Positions 45,341 through 55,800 of a DNA stretch of 64,000 nt are shown piece by piece. Position 1 is the first letter of the stretch. Every line of letters begins with the position of its first letter. The notes beneath the pieces were generated by a model. It made no database searches. It saw only the letters and a program-made list of their open reading frames with translations, and was not told the origin of the DNA. Location of the stretch: contig QCHB01000002.1 of the NCBI GenBank assembly GCA_003278095.1, positions 124,001-188,000 on the forward strand, in the 5' to 3' direction. The position numbers and the translations under genes were made by a program. This DNA is from SAR116 cluster bacterium AG-390-L20. GTDB taxonomy: Bacteria; Pseudomonadota; Alphaproteobacteria; Puniceispirillales; Marisalimonadaceae.

Positions 45341-45985
45341 ATGTTATATGAAAGCTCAATTCAAAAGGCTAATCTCATAATGGATTTGAGATCAATGGGT
45401 ATTTCATCTAATGATGTTCTTTCAGCCATAGAGAAAATTCCACGCGAAATTTTTTTACCAACTACATTTCAATCATATGCTTATGAAAATAATCCTTTAC
45501 CCATTGGTTTTGAGCAAACAATTAGTCAACCTTATATTGTCGCGCTTATGACTGAGGCTTTATCACTAAAGGGTAACGAAGTAATTTTAGAAATAGGTAC
45601 TGGTTCTGGTTATCAAACCTCAATTTTATCCCTTTTATCTAGAAGAGTTTACTCTATAGAAAGAATAAAGGCACTTCTTGTTAATGCCCAAAGTTGTTTT
45701 AAAAAGCTTAAGTTAACGAATATAATCTCTGAATTTGGAGATGGATTTTTAGGTTGGCCAAAATTAGCACCTTTTGATCACATGATTATAACATGTGCAG
45801 TTAAAAAAATAGATAATAGATTATTAAACCAAATTAGAGTTAATGGTTCATGTGTTGTACCAATAGGCAAAAGTATTACTCATCAAAGATTAAAGAAAAT
45901 TATAATAGGAAATGACAGAAATGAAGATGTTTGGGAAGATTTAGGTAAAGTTAGTTTTGTACCATTAATTACTGAAAAAGATTGA
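45341..45985 (+). CDS. pcm: Protein-L-isoaspartate O-methyltransferase
   Basis: A 214-residue SAM-dependent enzyme. TISQPYIVALMTEAL holds the active-site Ser region and the SAM motif is VILEIGTGSGYQTSIL. It methylates isoaspartate in aged proteins so that it can return to aspartate. It stands between surE and the LytM-type gene as in most alphaproteobacteria. Confidence 0.93.
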   Translation: MLYESSIQKANLIMDLRSMGISSNDVLSAIEKIPREIFLPTTFQSYAYENNPLPIGFEQTISQPYIVALMTEALSLKGNEVILEIGTGSGYQTSILSLLSRRVYSIERIKALLVNAQSCFKKLKLTNIISEFGDGFLGWPKLAPFDHMIITCAVKKIDNRLLNQIRVNGSCVVPIGKSITHQRLKKIIIGNDRNEDVWEDLGKVSFVPLITEKD

Positions 45986-46034
45986 ATAATTTTTAATTTT
46001 TTGAAACATTAATGATTTAGTATGGGGAATATGA

Positions 46035-46943
46035 TTGTTAAAACTTCATTTAATTATATTAGTTTTTTTTATGTTTGGTTGCCAAACAAAAAACTTGGTT
46101 GAAGGTTTAAAAAATGACTATGCACCAGAGACAAAAGCTATAGTTTTCAATAAATATGAAGAATTCATTAAAAACAACATACCTTTAAATGGTATGATAA
46201 TGGTAAAAGAAAATGAAACAATTTATAGTATTGCAAATAAATATAATGTTATTCCAAAAGACATTATTGAGGATAATAAGCTTTCAAAGCCCTACGATTT
46301 AAAGTTCAATCAAATTTTATTTTTAAGAAATAAAAATTTCTATATTTTAAAAAAGGGAGATACTATTGATAAAATTTCTATAAGGTTTGCTGTTAACAAA
46401 CTAGATATTATTAAACTTAATAAACTCGCAAAACCATACAAATTAATAGTGGGCAACAAAATTTTAATTCCAAAAATTAGAGACTATTCTGTTGTTGACT
46501 TAATAATTAGTGAAAAAGTTTATAAATCTAAATTAGTAGTCCCTAAATTTAACAAAAATAATAAAAACTTAATTAAAAATTCACCTAAATTTATTTGGCC
46601 AGCAAAAGGAACTGTTACTAAAAGTTTTGGTAAATTTGGGAAGGGACAATTTTATGATGGAATTGATATAAAATTAGGTGCAAATAGGCCAATATATTCT
46701 ACGTACGAAGGAAAGATTGCTTTTATTGGATCTCAAATTAAAAAATTTGGGAACCTTATTCTGGTAAAGCATGATAATGGCTGGTTATCAGCATATTCAA
46801 ATTTAGGTAGATATAATGTAAAACAAGGTGAAATAATTAAAAAAGGTGAAATTATTGCTTTTACTTCTGCAGATAGTGGATTATTTCATTTTCAATTAAG
46901 ATATAACAGAACTCCCGTTAATCCAGTAAATTATCTTAATTAA
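46035..46943 (+). CDS. NlpD-like lipoprotein: LysM domains and a degenerate LytM (M23) domain
   Basis: A 302-residue protein starting at TTG, with GGGG 7 bases upstream. A lipobox LVFFMFGC places the lipidated Cys at residue 16. Two LysM repeats follow (VKENETIYSIANKYNV and LKKGDTIDKISIRFAV), then a C-terminal LytM domain from about residue 185. Of the zinc ligands of active M23 peptidases, three positions look lost: the first His is Tyr (YDGIDI for HxGIDI), the HYSHL motif reads AYSNL, and the HxH motif reads LFHF. It is therefore probably an activator of cell-wall amidases in the style of NlpD/EnvC, acting in septum splitting. Position after pcm fits nlpD. Confidence 0.85.
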   Translation: MLKLHLIILVFFMFGCQTKNLVEGLKNDYAPETKAIVFNKYEEFIKNNIPLNGMIMVKENETIYSIANKYNVIPKDIIEDNKLSKPYDLKFNQILFLRNKNFYILKKGDTIDKISIRFAVNKLDIIKLNKLAKPYKLIVGNKILIPKIRDYSVVDLIISEKVYKSKLVVPKFNKNNKNLIKNSPKFIWPAKGTVTKSFGKFGKGQFYDGIDIKLGANRPIYSTYEGKIAFIGSQIKKFGNLILVKHDNGWLSAYSNLGRYNVKQGEIIKKGEIIAFTSADSGLFHFQLRYNRTPVNPVNYLN

Positions 46944-47806
46944 TATATTTTAATTTTATTTTTTCCAGCTAAATCTTGTATGAATTGCCATGCAACTCTT
47001 CCAGATCTAGCTCCTCTTGTAATTGACCATTCAAGTGCCTCTGATTTTAGAATATTTTTGTCTATTGATATTTTAAATTCATCACAATATCCATAAACTA
47101 TTTCTAGGAATGTATCTTGAGACATGTTATGAAATCCTATCCATAACCCAAATCTGTCTGATAAAGAAACCTTTTCTTCTACTGATTCAGATGGGTTAAT
47201 AGCTGTAGATCTTTCATTTTCCATCATATCTCTTGGCATTAAGTGTCTTCTATTAGATGTTGCATAAAAAATAACATTATTAGGCTTTCCTTCAATTCCG
47301 CCGTCTAATGCAGCCTTTAGACTTTTATAAGTGTTTTCTCCAGCATCAAAGGATAGATCATCACATAATAAGATGAATTTAAAATTTTTATTTTGAGATA
47401 ATAAGTAAAGTAATTCTGGAAGTTCAGAAATATCTTCACGATGAATTTCAACTAATTTTAAATCTGTAGATTTTGTCTTTAATAAAATTTCTGCATGTAC
47501 AGCCTTAACCAAAGACGATTTCCCTGTTCCTCTTGCTCCCCACAAGAGCGCATTATTAGCTGTTAAGTTTTGAGAAAAATTTAATGTGTTATCAAGAAGT
47601 AACTTTTTTTGTGGTTCAATGCCTTGAAGAAGTGAAATTGGAATACGATTAATACCTTCAATGGGTCTAATAAGACCTGTCTTTGAGTCATAAACAAACC
47701 CCTCGCTTTTGTGTAAATTATCTATTTTTTTTTCTGGTGGTGCCAATCTATCCAAAGCGTTCGCTATGCGTTCTAATAAAAAAATTGATTTGTCGTTATT
47801 AATCAT
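46940..47806 (-). CDS. AAA-type ATPase of the DUF815 family
   Basis: A 288-residue cytoplasmic P-loop protein. Walker A is GARGTGKSSLVKA, Walker B LLCDDLSFD, and later FYATSNRRHLMPRD is the sensor-1 segment typical of DUF815 (PF05673). The function of the family is unknown. The ATG at 47806 is preferred over the TTG at 47818, which would start inside its leader. It overlaps by 4 bases the end of the LytM-like gene, with which it converges, and lies next to yajC, an arrangement common in alphaproteobacteria. Confidence 0.85.
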   Translation of the reverse strand: MINNDKSIFLLERIANALDRLAPPEKKIDNLHKSEGFVYDSKTGLIRPIEGINRIPISLLQGIEPQKKLLLDNTLNFSQNLTANNALLWGARGTGKSSLVKAVHAEILLKTKSTDLKLVEIHREDISELPELLYLLSQNKNFKFILLCDDLSFDAGENTYKSLKAALDGGIEGKPNNVIFYATSNRRHLMPRDMMENERSTAINPSESVEEKVSLSDRFGLWIGFHNMSQDTFLEIVYGYCDEFKISIDKNILKSEALEWSITRGARSGRVAWQFIQDLAGKNKIKIY

Positions 47807-47925
47807 TTGATAGCCCAAACCGTTGAAGTTGTAATATATATGTTTTTTGGAATTTATCTATGGTCTTTCTTAGATTTTTTTTATATAAGTTGTTATCTTA
47901 ATTTTAGATTTTTATGGAGTTATCA

Positions 47926-48291
47926 ATGATTTCAAGTGCATTCGCTCAATCGGCAGCTGGGGGAGCCGGAGGATTTTCTTTACAAGGACTTCTCCCATTT
48001 GTTTTAATTTTTATAATTTTCTATTTTTTGTTAATAAGACCTCAACAAAAAAGAGTTAAACAACATAAATTAATGGTTGAAAGTTTAAAAAGGGGAAATA
48101 AAGTTTTGACAGCAGGAGGAATTCTTGGAGTTGTTACTAAAGCAATTGATGGTTCTGAAACAGTTAGTGTAGAAATTTCTTCAGGTGTAACCGTGGAATT
48201 GGCAAGACAAATGATTTCTGAAGTAAGAGGCGAAGAAAAAATTAAAGCAAAAGCAGTTGAAAATAAGACTAAACCAAAATCCAAAAAGTAG
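47926..48291 (+). CDS. yajC: Preprotein translocase subunit YajC
   Basis: A 121-residue inner-membrane protein with one helix (LLPFVLIFIIFYFLLIRPQQKR), the RPQQKR motif and a soluble domain with VLTAGGILGVV. The ATG at 47926 has GGAG 6 bases upstream; an earlier ATG at 47914 overlaps that site and is rejected. YajC joins SecDF in the Sec holo-translocon. First gene of yajC-secD-secF. Confidence 0.93.
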   Translation: MISSAFAQSAAGGAGGFSLQGLLPFVLIFIIFYFLLIRPQQKRVKQHKLMVESLKRGNKVLTAGGILGVVTKAIDGSETVSVEISSGVTVELARQMISEVRGEEKIKAKAVENKTKPKSKK

Positions 48292-48333
48292 CTAATTTTT
48301 TCACTCCTTAAATATGTAATAAAGTGATACAAA

Positions 48334-49896
48334 ATGAAAAGTTTATCTAAAATTAGGATTATTCTAATATTGTTTAGTGTATTTTTAGGTATTGTATATG
48401 CTGCACCTAATTTTTTTAATAGTTCTCTGCAAAATAATTCTGTTAATTTATTGCCAGGAAAAAAAATAAATCTTGGTTTAGATTTAAAAGGTGGATCATA
48501 TCTTTTGTTAAAAGCTGATATGGAGGTAGTATTTGCCGAAAAATTAGAATCGTTAATGTCTGATATTAGATCCTCACTTAGAAAATCCAAAATTGGTTAT
48601 AAGAAATTAAATGTAAAGGAAGATTTTGTCTCTTTTCAAATGCGGAAAGGAACATCTGTAGAAAAAATAAAATCTGTTATATTAGGCATAGATAAAAATT
48701 TAATTGTTAAGAATAATATTGATATTTTTCAAATTGAATTCTCTGATGCTAACAAGCAAAAAATTACTAAAACAACAATGATGCAAGCAATTGAAATAGT
48801 CAGAAGAAGAATAGATGAAACTGGAACTAATGAGCCTAGTATTCAGCAACAAGGTACTGATAGAATAATTGTTCAATTACCAGGCTTAGATGATCCAAGT
48901 CGTATAAAAAAGTTATTAGGAAAAACTGCTAAATTAAACTTTCAATTAGTTCATCCTACAATTTTATCTGAAGATATTAACAAAGACTCGAAATCTCCTC
49001 CAGGTTATATTGTGTTACCGGAAGATAAAAATCTTGATCGTTTTTATATGGTTAATAAGAGAGTAATGGTTTCGGGAGAAATGTTAAAAGATGCTAGTCC
49101 TACGTTTGATAGAAATAATAGTCCTTCTGTTTCATTCCAATTATCACCCTTAGGAGGTAAAAAATTTGGAAGAGTAACTGGCAAACATGTTGGTAGAGCT
49201 TTTGCAATTGTCTTAGACGGTAAAGTTGTTAGTGCACCTGTTATTCAAACTCAAATTTTTTCAACAGGTCAAATAACCGGGGCTTTTAGTGTTCAAGAAA
49301 CAAATGATCTAGCTTTAGTTCTTAGATCAGGTGCATTACCTGCACCAATGATTATTTTAGAAGAACGTTCAGTAGGACCAGGGTTGGGTAGTGATTCAAT
49401 ATCATCAGGTAAAATAGCCAGTATAATAGGCTTAATAGCCGTTATGTTTTTTATGTTAATAACTTATGGCGTATTTGGGATATTTGCTAATATTGCTCTA
49501 TGTTGTAACATTATTTTTATTATAGCTTTATTAAGCATGATTCAAGCAACTCTTACATTACCAGGCATTGCTGGAATAGTTTTAACAATGGGTATGGCGG
49601 TAGATGCAAATGTTTTGATTTTTGAACGTATTAAAGAAGAGTTTAATGCCGGAAGAAAAATTGTAGACGCTATTGAAGCTGGTTTTCAAAGAGCTATTTC
49701 AACAATTGTTGATGCTAATTTAACAACATTATTTGCCGCTCTTGCGTTGTTTTCATTTGGAAGTGGTCCTATTAAAGGTTTTTCAGTTACTTTGATGATA
49801 GGAATAGCCACATCTATGTTTACTGCGATTATTATAACTAAATATCTTGTTTTATTCTATTCAAAGAAAAAAGATATTAATAATATTTTATTTTAA
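48334..49896 (+). CDS. secD: Protein translocase subunit SecD
   Basis: A 520-residue membrane protein with one N-terminal helix, a large periplasmic part (LGLDLKGGSYLLL and RRIDETGTNEPSIQQQG), and five C-terminal helices including MGMAVDANVLIFERIKEE, the proton-path motif of the RND family. It pulls proteins across the membrane after SecA using the proton gradient. Separated from secF by 9 bases. Confidence 0.95.
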   Translation: MKSLSKIRIILILFSVFLGIVYAAPNFFNSSLQNNSVNLLPGKKINLGLDLKGGSYLLLKADMEVVFAEKLESLMSDIRSSLRKSKIGYKKLNVKEDFVSFQMRKGTSVEKIKSVILGIDKNLIVKNNIDIFQIEFSDANKQKITKTTMMQAIEIVRRRIDETGTNEPSIQQQGTDRIIVQLPGLDDPSRIKKLLGKTAKLNFQLVHPTILSEDINKDSKSPPGYIVLPEDKNLDRFYMVNKRVMVSGEMLKDASPTFDRNNSPSVSFQLSPLGGKKFGRVTGKHVGRAFAIVLDGKVVSAPVIQTQIFSTGQITGAFSVQETNDLALVLRSGALPAPMIILEERSVGPGLGSDSISSGKIASIIGLIAVMFFMLITYGVFGIFANIALCCNIIFIIALLSMIQATLTLPGIAGIVLTMGMAVDANVLIFERIKEEFNAGRKIVDAIEAGFQRAISTIVDANLTTLFAALALFSFGSGPIKGFSVTLMIGIATSMFTAIIITKYLVLFYSKKKDINNILF

Positions 49897-49905
49897 GGCT
49901 TAAAT

Positions 49906-50847
49906 ATGAAATTATTAAGATTAATTCCAAATAATACAAACTTTGATTTTTTACGTTTTAAAAAAATTGCTTTTATTTTCTCGGCTATAATAATTTCAGG
50001 AACTTTTGTAAGTCTACTAATTAATAATTTGAACTATGGTATTGATTTTAAAGGTGGAATATTATTAGAATTAAGAAGTAATAATTCAAATAATGGTAAC
50101 ATTGATGATCTAAGAAATAAAGTTTCCACTTTAAACGCTGGTGAAGTTTCAATACAAAACTTCGGAAAAGAAACAGATTTTTTAGTTAGAATTCAAAAGC
50201 AAGATGGTGACCAAAAACAACAAATTGCTATGATTGAAAAAGTTAAATCTGTTACAAATAAAGATTACAATGTAAGAAGATCTGAATTTGTTGGCCCAGT
50301 TGTTGGTGATGAGTTAAAAACTGCTGGAATGTTAGCTGTTTCTTTAGCTTTGTTATCAATCATGGTCTATATTTGGTTTAGGTTTGAGTGGCAATTTTCG
50401 ATTGCTGCAATTATTGCTTTAACTCACGATGTTTTAACTACAGTTGGCTTGTTTTCTATCCTCCAATTAGAGTTTAACTTAGCAACAATCGCAGCTATTT
50501 TAACTACTGCTGGATATTCCATAAATGATACTGTGGTTATTTTCGATAGAGTTAGAGAAAATTTAAGAAGATATAAGTCAAAAGACCATTACTTTATTTA
50601 TAATAAATCTATTAATGAGACCTTATCTAGAACTGTAATAACATCAGTTACTACTCTAATAGCTTTATTTATTATTTTCTTTTTTGGTGGTGCTGTATTA
50701 TCTGATTTTGCTCTTGCAATGATATGGGGAGTATTAATAGGAACATTTTCTTCAATTTTTGTTGCTGTTTCGTTATTGACCTTTTTTAATATTAATAAAG
50801 GAGATAAAGTAGAGGATCAACCAAATGTTCCAGAATATGAAAGATAA
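49906..50847 (+). CDS. secF: Protein translocase subunit SecF
   Basis: A 313-residue membrane protein with the SecF plan: N-terminal helix, periplasmic domain opened by GIDFKGGILLELR, the segment EFVGPVVGDELK, and the helix AGYSINDTVVIFDRVREN carrying the conserved Asp. It forms the SecDF complex with SecD. It ends directly against the convergent trmFO gene with no gap. Confidence 0.95.
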   Translation: MKLLRLIPNNTNFDFLRFKKIAFIFSAIIISGTFVSLLINNLNYGIDFKGGILLELRSNNSNNGNIDDLRNKVSTLNAGEVSIQNFGKETDFLVRIQKQDGDQKQQIAMIEKVKSVTNKDYNVRRSEFVGPVVGDELKTAGMLAVSLALLSIMVYIWFRFEWQFSIAAIIALTHDVLTTVGLFSILQLEFNLATIAAILTTAGYSINDTVVIFDRVRENLRRYKSKDHYFIYNKSINETLSRTVITSVTTLIALFIIFFFGGAVLSDFALAMIWGVLIGTFSSIFVAVSLLTFFNINKGDKVEDQPNVPEYER

Positions 50848-52206
50848 TTAAATATAAATTTCTTCTACCCAATTCTTAAATGAGTTTAACGCATTATTAG
50901 CTTGTATTTTTTTCTTTTCTCTTCCTTTTAAATGCTTTTTTTTATTCTGAATTGTTTCAGTAACGTTAATATCTGGCATTAGACCAAAATTAATGTTCAT
51001 AGGTTGAAAGGTTTCTGGATTTGCATTCATTGTAATATGTTTTAATAAAGCCCCATGAGCGGTATTATCTGGTGGGAGTTTGAAATCAATTTTTTTAAAA
51101 TCATGCGCAGCTACCATGCCTGAAATCAAACCTATTGCCGCTGATTCAACATAGCCTTCAACCCCAGTAATTTGGCCAGCAAAAATAATATTTGGAGATT
51201 TTTTTAAACGTAAATATTGATCTAATAATATGGGAGATTTTATAAATGTATTTCTATGAAGTCCTCCAAGCCTTGCAAACTCAGCTTCTTCTAAACCAGG
51301 AATTGTTTTAAAAACTTCTTTTTGTGCGCTATGTTTCATTTTAGTTTGAAAACCAACAATGTTAAATAATGTACCAGATTTATTATCTTGCCTTAATTGA
51401 ACTATAGCATACGGTTCTTCACAACTGTTAGGGTTTGTTAAACCTATAGGTTTCATAGGGCCATAACGCAGTGTTTCGTCACCTCTTCTAATTGTCTCTT
51501 CTATTGGCATACAACCTTCAAAAAAGGGGGTGTCTTCAAAATTTTTGAAATTCATTTTAGGAGCTTTTTTAACTTTTTCTATAAATTCATAATATTCCTT
51601 TTTTGACAACGGACAATTTATATAATCATCTCCATCACCCTTATCATATCTAGATTGTTTCCAAGCTATAGTCATATTTATTGTATCTTTGTATATGATC
51701 GGTGCTATTGCGTCATAAAATGCTAATGAATTTTCAGATGTTTTATTTTTAATATACTTTGTTAAATGACTTGACGTTAATGGACCTGTGCAAACAATTA
51801 CAATTTGATCATTAAATTCATCAAGATCTTTAACCTCTTTACATATAATGTTGATTTTTGAATTTCTTTTGATAGAATTATTTATTTCTTTTGCAAAATC
51901 ATCTCTATCTACAGCTAATGCTGATCCTGCTGGTACTTTATTCAAATCAGCCGTTTTCATAATTAAGGAGTCAGACATTCTTAATTCTTCGTGTAAAACT
52001 CCTACGGCATTATACTCTTTGTCGTCTGATCTAAAAGAATTAGAACACACTAATTCAGCTAAATATTCGGTATTATGAGCTTCAGTTTTGATATCTGGTC
52101 TCATTTCATAAAGGTCAACATAGATTCCTAATTTAGAAATTTGATAAGCAGCCTCACATCCAGCTAAACCACCTCCAACAATATTAATTTTATTTTGATT
52201 TTTCAT
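50848..52206 (-). CDS. trmFO: Methylenetetrahydrofolate-tRNA (uracil-5-)-methyltransferase TrmFO
   Basis: A 452-residue flavoprotein. The dinucleotide-binding loop NIVGGGLAGCEAAYQIS starts near residue 8; LVCSNSFRSDD holds a conserved Cys and GGLHRNTFI and GVEGYVESAAIGL are the other family blocks. It makes ribothymidine at position 54 of tRNA using methylene-THF and FADH2, replacing TrmA. It follows uvrA on the same strand by 1 base, so uvrA-trmFO is an operon. Confidence 0.94.
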   Translation of the reverse strand: MKNQNKINIVGGGLAGCEAAYQISKLGIYVDLYEMRPDIKTEAHNTEYLAELVCSNSFRSDDKEYNAVGVLHEELRMSDSLIMKTADLNKVPAGSALAVDRDDFAKEINNSIKRNSKINIICKEVKDLDEFNDQIVIVCTGPLTSSHLTKYIKNKTSENSLAFYDAIAPIIYKDTINMTIAWKQSRYDKGDGDDYINCPLSKKEYYEFIEKVKKAPKMNFKNFEDTPFFEGCMPIEETIRRGDETLRYGPMKPIGLTNPNSCEEPYAIVQLRQDNKSGTLFNIVGFQTKMKHSAQKEVFKTIPGLEEAEFARLGGLHRNTFIKSPILLDQYLRLKKSPNIIFAGQITGVEGYVESAAIGLISGMVAAHDFKKIDFKLPPDNTAHGALLKHITMNANPETFQPMNINFGLMPDINVTETIQNKKKHLKGREKKKIQANNALNSFKNWVEEIYI

Positions 52207-52207
52207 A

Positions 52208-55081
52208 TTATTTTTTATTTGCTAATATTCGTTTTAGGAAAACACCTGTATGACTTTCTTTTACTCTAGCAACTTCTTCAGGAGTGCCTTCAGCAACTAC
52301 ATATCCACCTTTGTCACCTCCTTCAGGTCCTAAGTCAATAATATGGTCTGCTGTCTTAATTACATCAAGATTATGTTCAATCACAATCATTGTATTTCCA
52401 TTATCTACAAGCTCTTGCATAACTTCTAAAAGCTTTTTTATATCGTGAAAATGTAGACCTGTTGTTGGCTCGTCTAATATGTAGATAGTTCTCCCTGTTC
52501 CTTTTCTTGATAACTCTTTAGCAAGTTTTATTCTTTGAGCTTCTCCGCCAGATAGCGTTGTAGATCGTTGACCAATTTTAATATACCCTAAACCAACTCT
52601 TTCTAATGTTTCCAATTTTTCATAAATTAACGGTACAGCCTTGAAAAGTTCCGCTCCTTCGGAAACCGTCATATCCAAAACGTCTGAAATAGATTTATCT
52701 CTCCACTTTACATCAAGTGTTTCTCTATTATATCTCATCCCTTTACATTGGTCACATTTTACATATACATCAGGTAAAAAATGCATTTCAATTTTTATTA
52801 CTCCGTCACCTTGACATGCTTCGCATCTTCCCCCTTTTACATTAAATGAAAATCTACCTGGTAAATAACCTCTTGCTTTTGCTTCAGGTAAACCTGCAAA
52901 CCAATCTCTAATATGGTTAAAAGCTCCAGTGTAAGTGGCGGGGTTTGATCTTGGAGTTCTTCCTATAGGTGATTGATCAATGTCTATGATTTTATCAATT
53001 TGTGATATACCATTTATGGATTTATAGGGTGAAGGTATTGAACTATTACCATTTAAGATTTTAGACAAACATTTTTGAAGTGTTTGTATTACCAAAGTAG
53101 ATTTTCCTCCACCAGAAACACCAGTAACACATGTAAGAATTCCAAGGGGAAACTCTACATCAATATTTTGAAGATTATTACCAGAGGCCCCTCTCAGTAT
53201 AATATGTTTATTTGGATTAATTTTTCTTCTTTTTTTAGGAACGTCAATTTTTTTAATACCAGATAAATAATTTCCAGTTATGCTATTCTTATTATTTTTT
53301 ATTTTTTGAGGTGTACCTTCAGCTATAATTGCTCCACCATTGATTCCAGCACCAGGGCCAATGTCTACAACATGATCTGCAATTAAAATAGCCTCTTCAT
53401 CATGTTCAACAACTATAACAGTATTTCCAAGATCTCTTAATTTTTGTAAGGTATGTAATAATCGTTCATTGTCTCTTTGATGTAATCCTATGCTCGGTTC
53501 GTCAAGTACGTATAATACTCCTGACAACCCAGAACCAATTTGACTAGCTAAACGTATCCTTTGACTTTCTCCTCCTGACAAAGTTCCACTATTTCTTGAA
53601 ATTGATAAATAAGAAAGCCCCACACTCGTTAAAAAACCTAGTCTGTCATTTATTTCTTTTAAAACCTGCTTCGAAATTGCTAATTCTTGTTCATTAAGTA
53701 CTGAATTTAGATTTAAAAACCATTCTCTTGCATCGTCTATTGTTAATCTCGAAACATCTGCGATATCTTTTTTATTAATTTTAATTGCTAAAGTTTCTAA
53801 TTTAAGTCTTTTCCCACTACATTTTTCACAATCTTTATCAGATTGAAATCTACCTAGTTCTTCCTTAACCCACTTGCTTTCACTCTCTTTTAGTCTTCTA
53901 GCCAAATTTGGAATTACACCCTCAAATGCTTTGTTAGATCTGTAAACTCTAGTTCCATCATTATAGACGATTTCAATTTTTTCTTCACCAGATCCATATA
54001 AAAGTTTTTGTTTTATATCATCTGAAAGATCTGAAAATTTACTATCAATATCGAATTTATAATGTTTTGCTAAAGATTGGAGTGTTTGAACGTATAGTTT
54101 ACTGGTATTTAAAGCCCAAGGGGCAATTGCACCATCTCTTAAAGAAATAGTTTCATCAGGAACTACTAGGTTAACATCAAATGCTACAGCATTACCTAAT
54201 CCGTCACATTTATCACAAGCACCTGCTGGATTATTAAAAGAGAAAATTCTAGGTTCAATTTCATCAATTGTAAAACCACTCTCAGGACAAGAAAAATTAG
54301 ATGAATAGATTTCTTTTTTATTTGTATCTACCTCTAACGTGTATAATAAACCGTCTGACAATTGTAATGAAAGTTCAACAGAATCTGCAAGCCTTTGAAG
54401 TAAATCTTTATTTTCTTGCTCATTAGTTTTTTTAATTATTAATCTATCAACAACAACCTCAATATCGTGTTTTTTATATCTGTCAAGTGTTGGTAATTCT
54501 TCTATATCATAAAATTCATTATTAATTCTAAGTCTTTGAAAACCTTTTTTTCTTAAGTCTATGAATTCTTTTCTATATTCCCCTTTTCTACCTCTTACAA
54601 TTGGGGAGAGTATATAAATTTTTGTGTTGTCTTCTTTTTTATAAATTTTATCAACCATTTGACTAACAGTTTGGCTTTCTATAGGTAAACCTGTCGCTGG
54701 AGAATATGGAATTCCTACCCTTGCCCATAGAAGTCTCATGTAATCATATATTTCTGTTACTGTGCCAACTGTAGACCTTGGATTTTTATTAGTGGATTTT
54801 TGTTCAATTGAAATTGCAGGTGACAAGCCTTCAATAGATTCCACATCAGGCTTTTGCATCATTTGTAAAAATTGACGTGCATACGCTGAAAGTGATTCTA
54901 CGTATCTTCTTTGACCTTCTGCATAAATTGTATCAAAGGCGAGCGAACTTTTACCCGAACCAGAAACTCCCGTCATAACAATTAATTTATTTTTAGGGAT
55001 ATTAATATCAACATTTTTTAAATTATGTTCATTAGCACTTCGAACTTTTAGAAATTGGTTTGGTTCAAGAGTTAAAGTCAT
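52208..55081 (-). CDS. uvrA: Excinuclease ABC subunit A
   Basis: A 957-residue DNA-damage recognition protein. Two ABC ATPase modules have Walker [10 protein letters not shown] and GVSGGGKST, signatures [12 protein letters not shown] and [12 protein letters not shown], and Walker [10 protein letters not shown] and ILDEPTTGL. The zinc modules are shown by CPES with CDKCDG, and CEACQG with CDQCKG. It scans DNA for bulky lesions and loads UvrB. Divergent from ssb across 148 bases; I could not find a clear alphaproteobacterial SOS box there. Confidence 0.97.
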   Translation of the reverse strand: MTLTLEPNQFLKVRSANEHNLKNVDINIPKNKLIVMTGVSGSGKSSLAFDTIYAEGQRRYVESLSAYARQFLQMMQKPDVESIEGLSPAISIEQKSTNKNPRSTVGTVTEIYDYMRLLWARVGIPYSPATGLPIESQTVSQMVDKIYKKEDNTKIYILSPIVRGRKGEYRKEFIDLRKKGFQRLRINNEFYDIEELPTLDRYKKHDIEVVVDRLIIKKTNEQENKDLLQRLADSVELSLQLSDGLLYTLEVDTNKKEIYSSNFSCPESGFTIDEIEPRIFSFNNPAGACDKCDGLGNAVAFDVNLVVPDETISLRDGAIAPWALNTSKLYVQTLQSLAKHYKFDIDSKFSDLSDDIKQKLLYGSGEEKIEIVYNDGTRVYRSNKAFEGVIPNLARRLKESESKWVKEELGRFQSDKDCEKCSGKRLKLETLAIKINKKDIADVSRLTIDDAREWFLNLNSVLNEQELAISKQVLKEINDRLGFLTSVGLSYLSISRNSGTLSGGESQRIRLASQIGSGLSGVLYVLDEPSIGLHQRDNERLLHTLQKLRDLGNTVIVVEHDEEAILIADHVVDIGPGAGINGGAIIAEGTPQKIKNNKNSITGNYLSGIKKIDVPKKRRKINPNKHIILRGASGNNLQNIDVEFPLGILTCVTGVSGGGKSTLVIQTLQKCLSKILNGNSSIPSPYKSINGISQIDKIIDIDQSPIGRTPRSNPATYTGAFNHIRDWFAGLPEAKARGYLPGRFSFNVKGGRCEACQGDGVIKIEMHFLPDVYVKCDQCKGMRYNRETLDVKWRDKSISDVLDMTVSEGAELFKAVPLIYEKLETLERVGLGYIKIGQRSTTLSGGEAQRIKLAKELSRKGTGRTIYILDEPTTGLHFHDIKKLLEVMQELVDNGNTMIVIEHNLDVIKTADHIIDLGPEGGDKGGYVVAEGTPEEVARVKESHTGVFLKRILANKK

Positions 55082-55194
55082 TAGATAATCATATCCTCAT
55101 TAAAAGAAATTTAACTTTCCACTTAGTTAACTTTGAAACCCTAAAAGTCAATGAAAAAGATTAAATTATTGTTTTTTTTAATAGAATACTGTTC

Positions 55195-55200
55195 TATAAT
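55195..55200 (+). promoter_or_regulatory. Probable -10 element of ssb
   Basis: A perfect TATAAT lies 30 bases before the ssb start. The nearest -35-like hexamer TTGTTT (55169-55174) is 20 bases upstream, longer than ideal, so only the -10 is well supported. Confidence 0.4.
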
Positions 55201-55229
55201 AAACTCTGTTTTTTTATGGAGTTTAAATA

Positions 55230-55691
55230 ATGAGCGGAAGTGTTAATAAAGTCACTTTAGTAGGCAATTTAGGTCGAGATCCTGAAATTAGAGCTATGCA
55301 AAATGGTGATAAAATTGTCCAACTTAGCATCGCTACATCTGATAGATGGAAAGATAAAAATTCTGGTGAACAAAGAGAAAGAACTGAATGGCATAGAGTT
55401 GTTATTTTTAACGATGCTTTAGGCAAAATTGCAGAACAATACTTAAAAAAAGGAAGTACTGTTTATTTAGAAGGCCAACTTCAAACAAGAAAATGGACTG
55501 ACCAGCAATCTGGTCAAGATAAGTACACAACCGAGGTTGTTCTTCAAAGATACAGAGGAGAATTAACCTTACTTGGTTCTAGACCAGACAATCAAATTAA
55601 CAATGATTACAATAAATCTGAAATTGATCAGTTAAGTGAACCTTCTGTTTCCAATATTGCGTCTGATTTAGACGACGAAATACCTTTTTAA
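55230..55691 (+). CDS. ssb: Single-stranded DNA-binding protein
   Basis: A 153-residue protein. The OB fold is clear: NKVTLVGNLGRDPEIR near the start, TEWHRVVIF and YLKKGSTVYLEGQLQTRKW further on. The C-terminal tail ends in DLDDEIPF, the acidic tip that recruits repair and replication partners. GGAG lies 8 bases before the ATG. It is divergent from uvrA and upstream of gyrA, as commonly in alphaproteobacteria. Confidence 0.96.
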   Translation: MSGSVNKVTLVGNLGRDPEIRAMQNGDKIVQLSIATSDRWKDKNSGEQRERTEWHRVVIFNDALGKIAEQYLKKGSTVYLEGQLQTRKWTDQQSGQDKYTTEVVLQRYRGELTLLGSRPDNQINNDYNKSEIDQLSEPSVSNIASDLDDEIPF

Positions 55692-55800
55692 AATAAATTC
55701 AACACTCATTACAAAATAATACATATTGTTATATATACTAAAAACATATACAATATTTAGTAATCTTTTTTAATAAGAATATTATCCTTGGAGTCTTTTT

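Noticed and set aside
55082-55229. LexA (SOS) box between uvrA and ssb
   Set aside because: Only one GTTC with the wrong partner at the right distance was seen; neither the alphaproteobacterial GTTC-N7-GTTC nor the enteric CTGT-N8-ACAG pattern is met.
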